From: Pseudoalteromonas ostreae
GTDB lineage: Bacteria > Pseudomonadota > Gammaproteobacteria > Enterobacterales > Alteromonadaceae
Length of the DNA: 64,000 nucleotides
Direction of reading: 5' to 3'
NCBI RefSeq assembly: GCF_018069805.1
Contig: NZ_JAGPYN010000004.1
Location: forward strand, 1 to 64,000
The translations under genes and the position numbers were made by a program. How positions within the stretch are numbered: the stretch's first letter is position 1; every line of letters begins with the position of its first letter. The notes below the pieces were generated by a model. It did not search any database. It saw only the letters and a program-made list of their open reading frames with translations, and was not told where the DNA came from. Shown one piece after another: positions 49,212 to 60,540 of this stretch.

Positions 49212-49239
49212 AAAAAACCGACAAAGTTGCCGGTTTTTT
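49212..49239 (-). terminator. Intrinsic terminator after accC
   Basis: AAAAAACCG-acaaagttgc-CGGTTTTTT stem, minus-strand T-run; located 24 bases past accC. Confidence 0.78.
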
Positions 49240-49262
49240 ACATATAAACAGTTATAGCACGT

Positions 49263-50603
49263 TTATAGACCTAGCTTCTTCTCAAGATAATGGATGTTAG
49301 TACCACCATTTTGGAAGTTTTCATCCGCTAAAATACGCTTATGTAATGGCGTATTAGTTTTGATGCCGTCAATTACAAGCTCATTCAATGCGTTACGTGC
49401 TCTGGCAATTGCTACATCACGGTTTTCACCGTAAGTGATCAATTTACCAATCATTGAATCATAGTGTGGTGGTACTGTGTAGTCAGCATAAATATGGCTG
49501 TCCCAACGAATACCTAAACCACCTGCCGGGTGAAAACGCGTAATTTTACCCGGTGACGGGATAAACGTTTCAGGATCTTCAGCATTGATACGACATTCAA
49601 TTGCATGACCACGAATAACGACATCGTCTTGCGTGAATGATAGTGGTTGGCCCGCTGCAATTTTTAACTGCTCTTTGATCAAATCAACACCGGTAACCAT
49701 TTCTGTCACTGGGTGCTCAACCTGAATACGAGTGTTCATTTCAATGAAATAGAACTCACCATTTTCGTATAAGAACTCAAATGTACCCGCACCACGATAA
49801 CCGATTTCGATACATGCGCGTGTACAACGCTCCCCAATGAACTTTCGTACTTCAGCTGTAATACCTGGTGCTGGCGCTTCTTCAACTACTTTTTGATGAC
49901 GACGTTGCATAGAACAATCACGCTCACCTAGATGAACTGCATTACCTTGCCCGTCAGCCAATACTTGAACTTCGATATGACGAGGGTTTTCAAGGAACTT
50001 CTCCATGTAAACCATACTATTACCAAAGAACTGCTTTGCTTCTTGTTGCGTTAAAGCGATTGAGTCAATTAACTCAGCTTCACTGCGCACCACACGCATA
50101 CCGCGACCACCACCACCACCGGCAGCTTTGATGATCACTGGGTAACCGATACGCTTAGCGATTTGCATATTACGGTCTTTATCATCTGATACTGGACCGT
50201 CTGAACCTGGTACACATGGCACACCGGCTTTACGCATCGCTTCGATTGCAGATACTTTGTCGCCCATTAAACGAATTGTATCACCTTTAGGGCCAATAAA
50301 TACAAAGCCGCTTTGTTCAACTTGATCAGCAAAATCAGCGTTTTCGGCAAGGAAACCATAACCAGGGTGAATAGCAACAGCATCTGTTACTTCAGCAGCC
50401 GCGATAATACGCGGAATATCTAAGTAACTTTCAGTAGCTGAAGGTCTACCAATACAAATTGTTTCATCTGCAAGCAATACATGCTTAAGATCGCGATCCG
50501 CCGTTGAATGCACAGCAACCGTTTTGATCCCAAGCTCTTTGCAGGCGCGCAATATACGAAGTGCAATTTCACCTCGGTTTGCAATGACTACTTTATCTAA
50601 CAT
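49263..50603 (-). CDS. accC: Biotin carboxylase subunit of acetyl-CoA carboxylase
   Basis: 446 residues, ATP-grasp fold: [52 protein letters not shown]. It carboxylates biotin on AccB, starting fatty-acid synthesis. 27 bases after accB, same operon. Confidence 0.98.
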   Translation of the reverse strand: MLDKVVIANRGEIALRILRACKELGIKTVAVHSTADRDLKHVLLADETICIGRPSATESYLDIPRIIAAAEVTDAVAIHPGYGFLAENADFADQVEQSGFVFIGPKGDTIRLMGDKVSAIEAMRKAGVPCVPGSDGPVSDDKDRNMQIAKRIGYPVIIKAAGGGGGRGMRVVRSEAELIDSIALTQQEAKQFFGNSMVYMEKFLENPRHIEVQVLADGQGNAVHLGERDCSMQRRHQKVVEEAPAPGITAEVRKFIGERCTRACIEIGYRGAGTFEFLYENGEFYFIEMNTRIQVEHPVTEMVTGVDLIKEQLKIAAGQPLSFTQDDVVIRGHAIECRINAEDPETFIPSPGKITRFHPAGGLGIRWDSHIYADYTVPPHYDSMIGKLITYGENRDVAIARARNALNELVIDGIKTNTPLHKRILADENFQNGGTNIHYLEKKLGL

Positions 50604-50630
50604 AAGAGTTGGCCTTATTAGGTTACGCTA

Positions 50631-51092
50631 TTATTCAATAATGAATAGCGGTTGATCAAATTCTACTGGCTCGCCATTTTCAACTAAAATAGCTTTTACT
50701 GTGCCTGCTTTATCTGACTCAATTTGATTCATCATTTTCATCGCTTCGATGATACAAAGCGTGTCACCAACTTTAACTTGTGAACCCACTTCTACATATG
50801 AAGGTGCTTCTGGAGAAGCTGCTGAATAGAAAGAACCAACCATAGGTGACAATACTTGATGACCAGTAGGGCCTGCAGGAGCTGCTGCTTCTGCACTTGC
50901 AACTGGTGCAGCAGGAGCCGCTGGCGCAGGGGCTGGTGCATATTGAGGTGCATACTGTGGAGCGTAAGCAGGACCTGCGCTCATGTTATTACGGTTGATA
51001 CGTACTGATTCTTCACCTTCGGTGATTTCCAATTCAGCAATACCTGATTCTTCTACTAGTTCAATTAGTTTTTTGATCTTGCGAATATCCAT
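50631..51092 (-). CDS. accB: Biotin carboxyl carrier protein
   Basis: 153 residues: N-terminal [18 protein letters not shown], Ala/Pro-rich linker, biotinyl domain with [12 protein letters not shown] (biotin-Lys). It carries carboxyl groups between AccC and the transferase. Follows aroQ by about 30 bases; often autoregulated at this operon. Confidence 0.97.
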   Translation of the reverse strand: MDIRKIKKLIELVEESGIAELEITEGEESVRINRNNMSAGPAYAPQYAPQYAPAPAPAAPAAPVASAEAAAPAGPTGHQVLSPMVGSFYSAASPEAPSYVEVGSQVKVGDTLCIIEAMKMMNQIESDKAGTVKAILVENGEPVEFDQPLFIIE

Positions 51093-51124
51093 GAACGACC
51101 CGCCTGTTTGTTAGTTAGTTAAAA

Positions 51125-51577
51125 TTAATTTGCGTTTTGCAACCGATTTACGGCAGCTTCAAGTGCTGCACGATAACCCATTGCACCTAATCCACATATC
51201 ACGCCCTGCGCCACATCAGAAAAATATGAATGATGGCGAAACGCTTCCCGCGTGTGCACATTAGTTAAGTGCACTTCAAAAAACGGGGTATCAACGGCCA
51301 GTAATGCATCACGTAAAGCCACGCTTGTATGCGTAAATGCTGCTGGGTTGATAATAATATAATCAATAGCTTGCCAAGCGCTGTGTATACGCTCAATTAA
51401 AGCTTGCTCACTATTACTTTGAAAATGCGTTAACTCCACGTCTAGACCATGCGCAAACTCAGTTAGTTCGCTCATAATCTCACTCAGTGTTTGTAAACCG
51501 TATTTTTCTGGTTCACGCTTACCCAGCATGTTTAAGTTAGGGCCATTTATAACTAAAAGTTTAAATTTTGCAGCCAT
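51125..51577 (-). CDS. aroQ: Type II 3-dehydroquinate dehydratase
   Basis: 150 residues. [17 protein letters not shown] (catalytic Tyr region), NPAAFTHTS and [17 protein letters not shown]. Third step of the shikimate pathway; dodecamer. Leads the aroQ-accB-accC operon, typical of gammaproteobacteria. Confidence 0.97.
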   Translation of the reverse strand: MAAKFKLLVINGPNLNMLGKREPEKYGLQTLSEIMSELTEFAHGLDVELTHFQSNSEQALIERIHSAWQAIDYIIINPAAFTHTSVALRDALLAVDTPFFEVHLTNVHTREAFRHHSYFSDVAQGVICGLGAMGYRAALEAAVNRLQNAN

Positions 51578-51755
51578 AATACGCGATAATCCTATAAATA
51601 ATGAGTTAAGCTGTTTTGATTAGAAATTCCCGCAAAATGTAGAGGGGAAAAACTAAAATAGCAAGTATTTCTCACGTTAACCACCTATTATAGCCATTTC
51701 GATGTAAATAGCAGCAAAATACTGGTCTAATCACTAGTAGCCACCACCAAAACAA

Positions 51756-51782
51756 AAACGCCACTCATATAAAGTGGCGTTT
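51756..51782 (-). terminator. Intrinsic terminator after dsbD
   Basis: AAACGCCACT-catata-AAGTGGCGTTT, minus-strand TTTTTGTTTT tail. Located 22 bases past the dsbD stop. Confidence 0.8.
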
Positions 51783-51804
51783 AAAATAGCGGTGAGAAAA
51801 ATAT

Positions 51805-53634
51805 TTATTTAGCGCTATTTACTACTTTATCTAAATGCTCAGCAAAGTCCTTGGCATTTAAAAAGCCCGTCACACGCTGTGCTGCAAGCTCTTCACCTTG
51901 TGTATCAAAAAACAAAATACTGGGTAAACCAAATACCGTAAACTCTTCCATTACAGCAATTGTTTTATCATCACTTTCGGTCAAATCAATTTTTAACAAC
52001 TCAAAGTTTGCAAACTCACCTTGTACTTTAGCGTCAGGAAAAGTGTATTTCTCGAACTCTTTACACGCAACACACCAATCTGCATATAAATCGACCATCA
52101 CTAAACGACCATCACTGTTTGCATCATTTATTGCTTGTTTGAGCTCAGCTAAGTCAGCAACTAATTTAAAGCCGCGCGCTTGTTGCTCGCTATTTGCGGC
52201 ACTAACAACTTGCGCTGTGGGCCATATATAGTTTTTAGTTAAGCTCACACCGCTAACAACTAATAACGTTGCAACAAACCACAATGCAGTTTTTAACTTA
52301 CCTTGTGTTTGAGCACTCTGCCAATGATGTAAATACAAGGCCGTTGCTAATGCTAATAAGCCCGCCATAAGTAATATGATGTCTGCATCGACAATACGTT
52401 CAAGCAAGATCAATGGCACTACCAGCATGATAAAACCAAACAGGGTTTTAACTTGTTCCATCCAACCGCCTGCTTTTGGCAATAATTTACCGCCAGAGGT
52501 GCCTAATAACAGCAGCGGAATACCCATCCCTAAACTCAGCACATACAAAGTTAAGCCGCCAACTAAATAATCGCCGCTTTGCGCAACAAACAATAACGCA
52601 GCTGATAACGGTGCAGTGGTACAAGGTGACGCAATTAAGCCCGATAAAACCCCCATTAAAAATACGCCTATGTAGTTGCCGCCTTTTTGATTATTACTTA
52701 CTTGTGTGAGCTTATTCATCATGCCGCTAGGGAGCTTTATTTCGTACCAACCAAACATCGACATAGCGAGTAAAACGAATAATAAACTAAAACTAATCAA
52801 TACATATGGGTGCTGTAAATAACCTTGCACTTGACCACCAAGTGATGCAACCACTAGGCCCAGCGCCGCATACGTAACGGCCATACCCTGCACATAAACA
52901 AAAGAAAGCGCAAACGCTTTTTTAGTGGAAAGATTTTTTTGTCCTGCAATTAGGCTCGACAAGATAGGAAACATCGGAAATACACATGGCGTAAATGCCA
53001 AGCCAATACCGACCAAAAAGAAAATCGCTAAGTTCGCTAACAAACCTTGCGAGGCCAGTTTTTCAGTAAAGTTTAATTCTTTTTCTAAGTCATCTTCTTG
53101 CGTTACAACATCTTCTGTAGCAGCCGCTGATTCAGTGCTAAGCGCAGCTAATGCATTGCCTGCTGTTGCATTATCAGTTGCAGGGGTTTCACCGGCAATC
53201 ATACTCAATGGAATGGTGATGATCTCTGGCGGGTAACATAGCCCTGCTTCAGCACAGCCTTGATAACGTACTTTAATTACGCCATCTTCAGCTATATTAC
53301 TTAGCTTGCTGATCACACTCAGTGAATCAAAAAACACTGCGGTTTTGCCAAAGAACTCATCTTCAATGATCACGCCTTTACCAAGATCAGGCACTTCAAT
53401 ATCAGCACCTTTACCAATAATTTCTAGCTTCTTTTTATATAGGTAATAACCCGGCGCAATATCCCAACCAACAAAAAGTGTGCTGCCTTGCTGATCAAAA
53501 TCAAATGAAAATGCCTGATCAACAGGTAAAAATGTTTGCTCTGCGGGCTGCAGCAAATCACTTAATAAATTATTAGTTGCAGCCTGTGCTGGCATTAACG
53601 ACAGCGCACAAAGCAATAAAAGAAAACAACGCAT
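51805..53634 (-). CDS. dsbD: Thiol:disulfide interchange protein DsbD
   Basis: 609 residues: signal peptide, N-terminal DsbD-alpha (CAEAGLCYPP), eight-helix membrane part with the redox Cys in FTPCVFP and SPCTTAP, and C-terminal thioredoxin-like domain with DWCVACKEF. It passes electrons from cytoplasmic thioredoxin to periplasmic DsbC/CcmG. Overlaps cutA by one base. Confidence 0.96.
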   Translation of the reverse strand: MRCFLLLLCALSLMPAQAATNNLLSDLLQPAEQTFLPVDQAFSFDFDQQGSTLFVGWDIAPGYYLYKKKLEIIGKGADIEVPDLGKGVIIEDEFFGKTAVFFDSLSVISKLSNIAEDGVIKVRYQGCAEAGLCYPPEIITIPLSMIAGETPATDNATAGNALAALSTESAAATEDVVTQEDDLEKELNFTEKLASQGLLANLAIFFLVGIGLAFTPCVFPMFPILSSLIAGQKNLSTKKAFALSFVYVQGMAVTYAALGLVVASLGGQVQGYLQHPYVLISFSLLFVLLAMSMFGWYEIKLPSGMMNKLTQVSNNQKGGNYIGVFLMGVLSGLIASPCTTAPLSAALLFVAQSGDYLVGGLTLYVLSLGMGIPLLLLGTSGGKLLPKAGGWMEQVKTLFGFIMLVVPLILLERIVDADIILLMAGLLALATALYLHHWQSAQTQGKLKTALWFVATLLVVSGVSLTKNYIWPTAQVVSAANSEQQARGFKLVADLAELKQAINDANSDGRLVMVDLYADWCVACKEFEKYTFPDAKVQGEFANFELLKIDLTESDDKTIAVMEEFTVFGLPSILFFDTQGEELAAQRVTGFLNAKDFAEHLDKVVNSAK

Positions 53635-53954
53635 TAATTAAGTACCTCATCCATCCAATTAAAATAGGCTAAATTGCCAGTGGCCACATCAATAACCTGT
53701 ATTTCAGGAATTTCATAACTATGTAATTGCTTGACTGTTTGAATCAATTCATTCATTTTTTCTGACTTCGTTTTAATTAATAATTTACACTCGGTTGCAT
53801 AAGCAACCTCTCCTTGCCACATATAAACAGATTCCACATTTGGAAGAATGTTCACACACGCAGCTAATTTAAGCTTAACTAATTGCTCAGCCATGGAGCG
53901 TGCCTCACTTACATCTGCGCAAGTGGTAAAAATAAGTCGAAAATGAGTCGTCAT
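53634..53954 (-). CDS. cutA: Divalent-cation tolerance protein CutA
   Basis: 106 residues from ATG at 53954 (MTTHFRLIFTTCAD); twelve extra codons upstream are not family-like. Features ACVNILPNVESVYMWQGE and the conserved KTKSEKM. Ferredoxin-like trimer, role in metal tolerance unclear. Adjacent to dsbD as in E. coli. Confidence 0.94.
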   Translation of the reverse strand: MTTHFRLIFTTCADVSEARSMAEQLVKLKLAACVNILPNVESVYMWQGEVAYATECKLLIKTKSEKMNELIQTVKQLHSYEIPEIQVIDVATGNLAYFNWMDEVLN

Positions 53955-54165
53955 ATTGAACCTTTGATTGATTGCTCTGCCCAATGCCATAGTAGCTGAT
54001 AGCTAAGGCAAAGTGTAGTTAACCTAAACTGTGGATAATAAATCGCTTAATCAGAGCTCAGGCTATTTAGCCAACACCGCTTTACCACTAGCCTTGAAAA
54101 AAGACCTGATAACCCATACTTATATTTCATCAACTCAACTGAGTGATCACTATTTAGAGAGCCTT

Positions 54166-54642
54166 ATGTTTAGATTTTTGTTTTTATTATTTATTATCGT
54201 GCCAATTATTGAAATTGCGTTGTTAATTCAAGTAGCTAATGTAATTGGTGGATTCGCCACTATTGCACTGGTTATTGTAACCGCAATATTCGGCGCAAAA
54301 TTAGTTAGAACACAAGGTATGGGCGCACTGCAAAATGTGCAAACACAAATGGCGCAAGGGCAAATGCCAGCCAAAGAATTATTTACCGGGTTATGTGTGA
54401 TTATAGCCGGCATATTATTGCTAACTCCAGGCATCATGACCGACGTATTTGGCTTTTTATTATTAACCCCAGCTATTCGCAATAAACTAGCTGCAGGCCT
54501 TGCTAGTCAAGCCACAGTGCGTATGAGTGCAGGCATGCAACAAGGTCCAACAGCATTTAATCAGCACACTCATGCAGAGCCAGAACCACGCAAAATGAGC
54601 GAACCGACCACCATTGACGGTGAGTACGAGAGAAAAGATTAA
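54166..54642 (+). CDS. fxsA: FxsA membrane protein
   Basis: 158 residues from ATG at 54166 (MFRFLFLLFIIVPIIEIALL); the upstream 45 codons are not protein-like in this family. Three hydrophobic helices, core RTQGMGALQNVQTQMAQGQMP, cytosolic tail with His/Pro. Overexpression in E. coli alleviates F exclusion of phage T7. It lies just ahead of groES, as in other gammaproteobacteria. Confidence 0.88.
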   Translation: MFRFLFLLFIIVPIIEIALLIQVANVIGGFATIALVIVTAIFGAKLVRTQGMGALQNVQTQMAQGQMPAKELFTGLCVIIAGILLLTPGIMTDVFGFLLLTPAIRNKLAAGLASQATVRMSAGMQQGPTAFNQHTHAEPEPRKMSEPTTIDGEYERKD

Positions 54643-54659
54643 AAATTTTAATTTTATCA

Positions 54660-54688
54660 CTTGGGTTTTGAAGCAATACACCCCATTA
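54660..54688 (+). promoter_or_regulatory. Sigma-32-type heat-shock promoter of groESL
   Basis: CTTGGGT at 54660-54666, 14-base spacer, CCCCATTA at 54681-54688; close to the sigma-32 consensus CTTGAAA-N-CCCCATNT, about 105 bases before groES. No CIRCE repeat seen. Confidence 0.75.
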
Positions 54689-54795
54689 CTGAGTACAACT
54701 AAATCAATTGTTTTAAATCATTAGGTTTAAAGCAAACTGGTACATATAAAGCTTTTTTCTGTCCTGTTCAGAAACTGTTAGGAGAACTAAATAAA

Positions 54796-55083
54796 ATGAA
54801 CATTCGTCCTTTACATGATCGCGTGATCGTTGAGCGCCTAGAAGAAGAAACCAAATCTGCTGGCGGTATTGTATTAACTGGTTCTGCGGCTGAGAAATCA
54901 ACCCGCGGTAAAGTTGTTGCAGTGGGTAATGGCCGTACTCTAGATAACGGTGATGTGAGAGCATTAGAAGTTAAAGTCGGTGACACTGTGTTATTCGGCT
55001 CATATGTTGAAAAAGCTGAAAAGATCGAAGGTCAAGAGTACCTGATCATGCGTGAAGACAATATTTTAGGCATTGTAGGCTAA
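54796..55083 (+). CDS. groES: Co-chaperonin GroES
   Basis: 95 residues. [20 protein letters not shown] start, mobile loop with [15 protein letters not shown] and conserved C-terminus. Heptameric lid of GroEL. AGGAG upstream. Followed by groEL after 47 bases. Confidence 0.98.
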   Translation: MNIRPLHDRVIVERLEEETKSAGGIVLTGSAAEKSTRGKVVAVGNGRTLDNGDVRALEVKVGDTVLFGSYVEKAEKIEGQEYLIMREDNILGIVG

Positions 55084-55118
55084 AGCTACTTTTCGTTTAA
55101 CATACATTTAGAATTTAA

Positions 55119-56777
<1,659 letters not shown>

Positions 56778-56804
56778 TTCATCTCCTAACCATCTAGCTA
56801 AAAT

Positions 56805-56828
56805 AAACCCAGCTTCGGCTGGGTTTTT
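56805..56828 (+). terminator. Intrinsic terminator after groEL
   Basis: AAACCCAGC-ttcg-GCTGGGTTTTT, UUCG tetraloop type, 28 bases past the stop. Confidence 0.88.
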
Positions 56829-56953
56829 AGCTTTAAGAGCAACGATAAAGTAGCAAATAAAATGACTCCAGCGTATTGCAGTGCTTTTTAACTGTATGCC
56901 AAAACCATACTCAGAGTTAATTTTATTTATAAGACATAATTAAGGATAGTAAG

Positions 56954-57367
56954 ATGAATAAAAAGCCTGAACTGATCATCTCGTCACTCGATGCTGATAG
57001 ATTGTATGATTTAATGGAATCATTACCAGCAGGAAGCTTTGCTGGCGAAAAAGAGCTTGAAGCTGAACTCGGCCGTGCCACAATCGTTGAGCCAAAAGAT
57101 ATGCCTTCAACAGTGGTTACTATGAACTCAATCGTAAACTTTATTGTTGAATCAACTAAGGAAGAATTCACTAAAACCTTAGTGTATCCGAAAAATGCTG
57201 ACGCAAGTGCTGATAAAATATCAATTTTAGCCCCTGTTGGTAGCGCCCTACTTGGCCTATCACAAGGTGATGAAATTGAATGGCCAAAACCCAGCGGCGG
57301 CCTTATAAAAGTAAAAATAAAAGCAATCACTTATCAGCCAGAACGAGCCGGTGAGTTACATCGATAA
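56954..57367 (+). CDS. rnk: Nucleoside diphosphate kinase regulator (Rnk, GreA/B-like)
   Basis: 137 residues: N-terminal short coiled coil and C-terminal GreA/B FK506-like domain (ISILAPVGSALLGLSQGDEIEW). Binds RNA polymerase near the secondary channel. Standalone with its own terminator. Confidence 0.92.
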   Translation: MNKKPELIISSLDADRLYDLMESLPAGSFAGEKELEAELGRATIVEPKDMPSTVVTMNSIVNFIVESTKEEFTKTLVYPKNADASADKISILAPVGSALLGLSQGDEIEWPKPSGGLIKVKIKAITYQPERAGELHR

Positions 57368-57380
57368 TATTTATGTTATT

Positions 57381-57404
57381 AAAAACCCAGTGAAAGCTGG
57401 GTTT
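57381..57404 (+). terminator. Intrinsic terminator after rnk
   Basis: AAAACCCAG-tgaaag-CTGGGTTTTG hairpin with T-run. Confidence 0.8.
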
Positions 57405-57447
57405 TGTTTTTAAAGATAATAAGTTTAAAACCTAGCGCCAGTCACTC

Positions 57448-57510
57448 GTAAGTCCAGATTTATCGGGAAAAGCTTTCTGACTAAAGTCAGATCTACTGAT
57501 AAATCTAGCA
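57448..57510. repeat. Nested inverted repeats downstream of rnk
   Basis: Outer arms AGATTTATC / GATAAATCT (nine bases, perfect) enclose TCTGAC-taaa-GTCAGA. The structure could fold as RNA or cruciform. No T-run, so it is not a plain terminator; it may be a small dispersed element. Confidence 0.4.
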
Positions 57511-57603
57511 CCGCACTTAACGTACCAGTCTTTTGTCCTCGGGTTATATTTTCTTATATGCTAAAAAGCATCTTTAAGCACTGCATTATTTCAAGGTAGG
57601 ACA

Positions 57604-58002
57604 ATGACAAACATAAAACAGCATATAGGTAGCATGGCATTAGTTGTAGGAAATTATGATGATGCGATTGCATTTTACACTCAAAAACTAGGGTTTGATT
57701 TAATCGAAGATACTGATCAGGGTAATGGCAAACGCTGGGTATTAGTATCACCACCTAACTCTAATGGCACTAATTTATTACTCGCACAAGCAAGTACTCA
57801 ACAGCAGTTAGAGGCTGTGGGCAACCAAACTGGGGGCCGGGTGTTTTTATTTTTACATACCAATGACTTTTGGCGAGATTATGAATTAATGCAAAAAAAT
57901 GGCGTTAACTTTAATGAACAGCCCCGTGTAGAAGAATACGGCACCGTTGTGGTATTTGAAGATTTGTATGGTAATAAATGGGACTTACTACAATTAAATT
58001 AA
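57604..58002 (+). CDS. VOC/glyoxalase-family protein
   Basis: 132 residues, one pair of beta-alpha-beta-beta-beta units; metal ligands likely His7 (KQHIGS), Glu in the C-terminal VFEDLYGNKWDLLQ and others. The fold binds a divalent metal; substrate unknown (methylglyoxal, ring-cleavage or resistance). A truncated duplicate lies at 62217-62378. Confidence 0.85.
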   Translation: MTNIKQHIGSMALVVGNYDDAIAFYTQKLGFDLIEDTDQGNGKRWVLVSPPNSNGTNLLLAQASTQQQLEAVGNQTGGRVFLFLHTNDFWRDYELMQKNGVNFNEQPRVEEYGTVVVFEDLYGNKWDLLQLN

Positions 58003-58131
58003 AAGCAGTCTGTGAGAGGTCACTAATCGCGATAAATCACAACCTACTGGCTTAATATGGAACCTCTGGTTGACTTGATATTGTTCAATTAACCCTCATT
58101 AACTAACTATTAGTAACCATATTAAAAACAA

Positions 58132-58416
58132 ATGGATTTATTAGATAAGGTTAGTCTTGGAACATTACTGCTGCATTGGCTTGTAGTGAGCATATTATTG
58201 CTGATTGTGTTTTGGGCCATGATGAAAATTGTCGCTTGGGGTAAAACCATGTCACGAGGGGCTTTTTTATTTTTGTCGTTCTTTCCACTTATTTCGTTAT
58301 TCCCTATTCCACCCCCGCAATTTGAGAATGTACAAAAAGCCAAACAAGAGCAGCGTAAACGCAAAGAAGACTCAGGCGATCCACCAGAAGAGGACGAAGG
58401 TGAAGCATCGCGCTGA
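58132..58416 (+). CDS. Small membrane protein with charged tail
   Basis: 94 residues: two hydrophobic helices (about 9-34 and 43-62) and a charged C-tail (KAKQEQRKRKEDSGDPPEEDEGEASR). The ribosome site is weak. Unknown function; perhaps a small inner-membrane adaptor. Coding potential is moderate. Confidence 0.5.
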   Translation: MDLLDKVSLGTLLLHWLVVSILLLIVFWAMMKIVAWGKTMSRGAFLFLSFFPLISLFPIPPPQFENVQKAKQEQRKRKEDSGDPPEEDEGEASR

Positions 58417-58461
58417 TACTCTCAGCTAACGATGCTTGATAAATACTATCAATGAATCACA

Positions 58462-60429
58462 TTATTGCTGACTAATTTGATATAAACGCTGTGCTTGGCT
58501 ATTTGAATCTTTGCTGACGCTACGAAACTCTTCAGCATCACTGGCATTTTGCACAGAGATCTCACGAATTCGCTCTGCCAAGTTTTTCACATTTTCGGTT
58601 ACCTGTGATTGCTCTTCAGTCGCTACGGCAATGCTTGATGAACGCTCTTTAATATCATTAAACGCGGTAACAATACTTTCATACTGTGCACGTGTTGTTG
58701 CCGAGCGCTCGTTCACTACTTCAGAGTATTCACGGCATTCTCCAATAACGTTAACCCCTCTACTAGCGGCTTCTTGTAATTGGCTGATCATGGTTTCAAT
58801 CTCGCCAGCCGATTGCTGAGTACGATGTGCCAAGGTTCTAACTTCATCAGCCACTACCGCGAAACCACGTCCTGATTCACCTGCTCGAGCGGCTTCAATG
58901 GCAGCATTAAGCGCAAGTAGATTAGTTTGTTCAGAAATATTCATGATCACATCAAGCACCGAGCCCACTTGTTTTGAGTCTTGTGCAATCCGTGAAATGG
59001 CTTCTGATGATTCCGTTAATTTATCAAATAATAGCTGGATTGATTCGGCATTTTTCTCAATAACATCAAAACCAGAATTCACTAAATCAGCTGATTGCGT
59101 AGTAATATCTGCAACGCTCAAAACATCTTGTGAGGCTGATGAGGCTGCTATCGACATTTCATGAATTGCCTCAGCCAACATGTTGTTTTCTTCCATTAAC
59201 TCTTGCGTACGAATTTGGCTGTTATTACTTAAGTTATCCATGGCTTCAGCGTTGTTTTTAACCGCAGCGGCTTCTGCTTGGATCTGTTCTAAAATCTTCA
59301 TCAGATGATCGCCATAGTCATTAATCGCTTCACATAAGTGGCTCATTTCATCACTTCCGCGCACGGCCAGTTTTGAATTCGTGCGACCTTGCACCAACAT
59401 TCTAACTTGCTTTGTGGTGGTGTTAATTTGCTGCACCAGACGATTACCAAAAATCAGTAATACTGATACAAAAGCGAGGATAAGGGCGATAAATGAACCG
59501 TATAAGTAATAAGTGAGGGTGTTAACGGTTTTCTTAGCAATTGCGGCAGGAATAATAACCCCTGAGCGCCAATTTTGCTCTGCCAATGAGTAAGTTACTA
59601 AAATAGATTGGTCATTATTAACCACACCACTGGCAAATTCAGCAACAGTTGTATTGCTGTTTTGCAAGGCGCTGACTAATGGCTTTAAGCTACTGTCTTT
59701 ACTGGCAACCTGAGTAAGGCTCATCATTGCTAAGTTAGTATTGCGTATCGATGGAATAGATACCAGTTGCTCGGCGCTATCTAAAATAAAGTTATAGGTG
59801 CCCGTAGCATTGTTCTCTGCAATCAATGAGCTTTCGATAGATGCCAGTTCAACGTCTAAGGTGGCAACCCCCCAAAATTGGTTATCACGGATTATTTTTA
59901 CCGAACAGGTAACCATCGGCACATTCGATACCGTATCGACATAAGCTTCGGACCAAACGCACTCACCCCGATTAGCGTTAATGGCATTTTTATACCAAGT
60001 TTCTTGTTGATAAGCGCTGCTGTCGGGCTGGTTATAATCATCTAAAAGTTTATATTGGCCATCACCTGTTTTCGCCCAGAAAAGAGATGCCTTTTCTGCT
60101 GATGGCAGCATTTTATTGGGCTCAGGCCAGATACCACCACCTGCAACACCTTTGCCGCTTGCAATCAAAGGAGCAATATTTTCAATAAAGGCTACTTGCT
60201 GCAATGGCAAAGTCTCTGCTACCACGGCTAAGCTTTGCGTTAAGGTGGCACTTTTAGCTAAATTTTTTGCTAACGATTCGCCGATCACCTTTGCTTGTAA
60301 TTTTGCGCTGGATATAGCGTCATTTTTAATAATTGGCGTAACAACTAGCTGCATTATTCCTGACAGAATAATTAAAGCAAACAACAGCAGCAGAAAACTC
60401 CCTAGGTACATTTTTTTTTGTATCAACAT
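58462..60429 (-). CDS. Methyl-accepting chemotaxis protein with periplasmic Cache domain
   Basis: 655 residues: first membrane helix (residues 8-33), large periplasmic dCache-type sensor (about 38-295; SGKGVAGGGIWPEPNK, W-rich NAINANRGECVW), second helix (about 305-327), HAMP-like segment and the signalling domain with the hairpin tip EQTNLLALNAAIEAARAGESGRG. Detects small molecules and steers the flagellum. Monocistronic. Confidence 0.93.
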   Translation of the reverse strand: MLIQKKMYLGSFLLLLFALIILSGIMQLVVTPIIKNDAISSAKLQAKVIGESLAKNLAKSATLTQSLAVVAETLPLQQVAFIENIAPLIASGKGVAGGGIWPEPNKMLPSAEKASLFWAKTGDGQYKLLDDYNQPDSSAYQQETWYKNAINANRGECVWSEAYVDTVSNVPMVTCSVKIIRDNQFWGVATLDVELASIESSLIAENNATGTYNFILDSAEQLVSIPSIRNTNLAMMSLTQVASKDSSLKPLVSALQNSNTTVAEFASGVVNNDQSILVTYSLAEQNWRSGVIIPAAIAKKTVNTLTYYLYGSFIALILAFVSVLLIFGNRLVQQINTTTKQVRMLVQGRTNSKLAVRGSDEMSHLCEAINDYGDHLMKILEQIQAEAAAVKNNAEAMDNLSNNSQIRTQELMEENNMLAEAIHEMSIAASSASQDVLSVADITTQSADLVNSGFDVIEKNAESIQLLFDKLTESSEAISRIAQDSKQVGSVLDVIMNISEQTNLLALNAAIEAARAGESGRGFAVVADEVRTLAHRTQQSAGEIETMISQLQEAASRGVNVIGECREYSEVVNERSATTRAQYESIVTAFNDIKERSSSIAVATEEQSQVTENVKNLAERIREISVQNASDAEEFRSVSKDSNSQAQRLYQISQQ

Positions 60430-60540
60430 CTTATCCTTACCTCAGTAGTAAATAATAGCCGCGCAAATTAGAGTATAGGGACTGTAGTGTATTTAGCAAA
60501 ACAAGTTCCCCAAAACAGTTGCGGTAAGTATATTTATCCG

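Noticed and set aside
50900..50990. Repeat tract in accB
   Set aside because: It is the normal Ala/Pro linker of the biotin carrier protein, coding for PQYA-type repeats.
54031..54165. Extended N-terminus of fxsA
   Set aside because: Extra 45 codons precede the family's hydrophobic start; the region holds the upstream leader.
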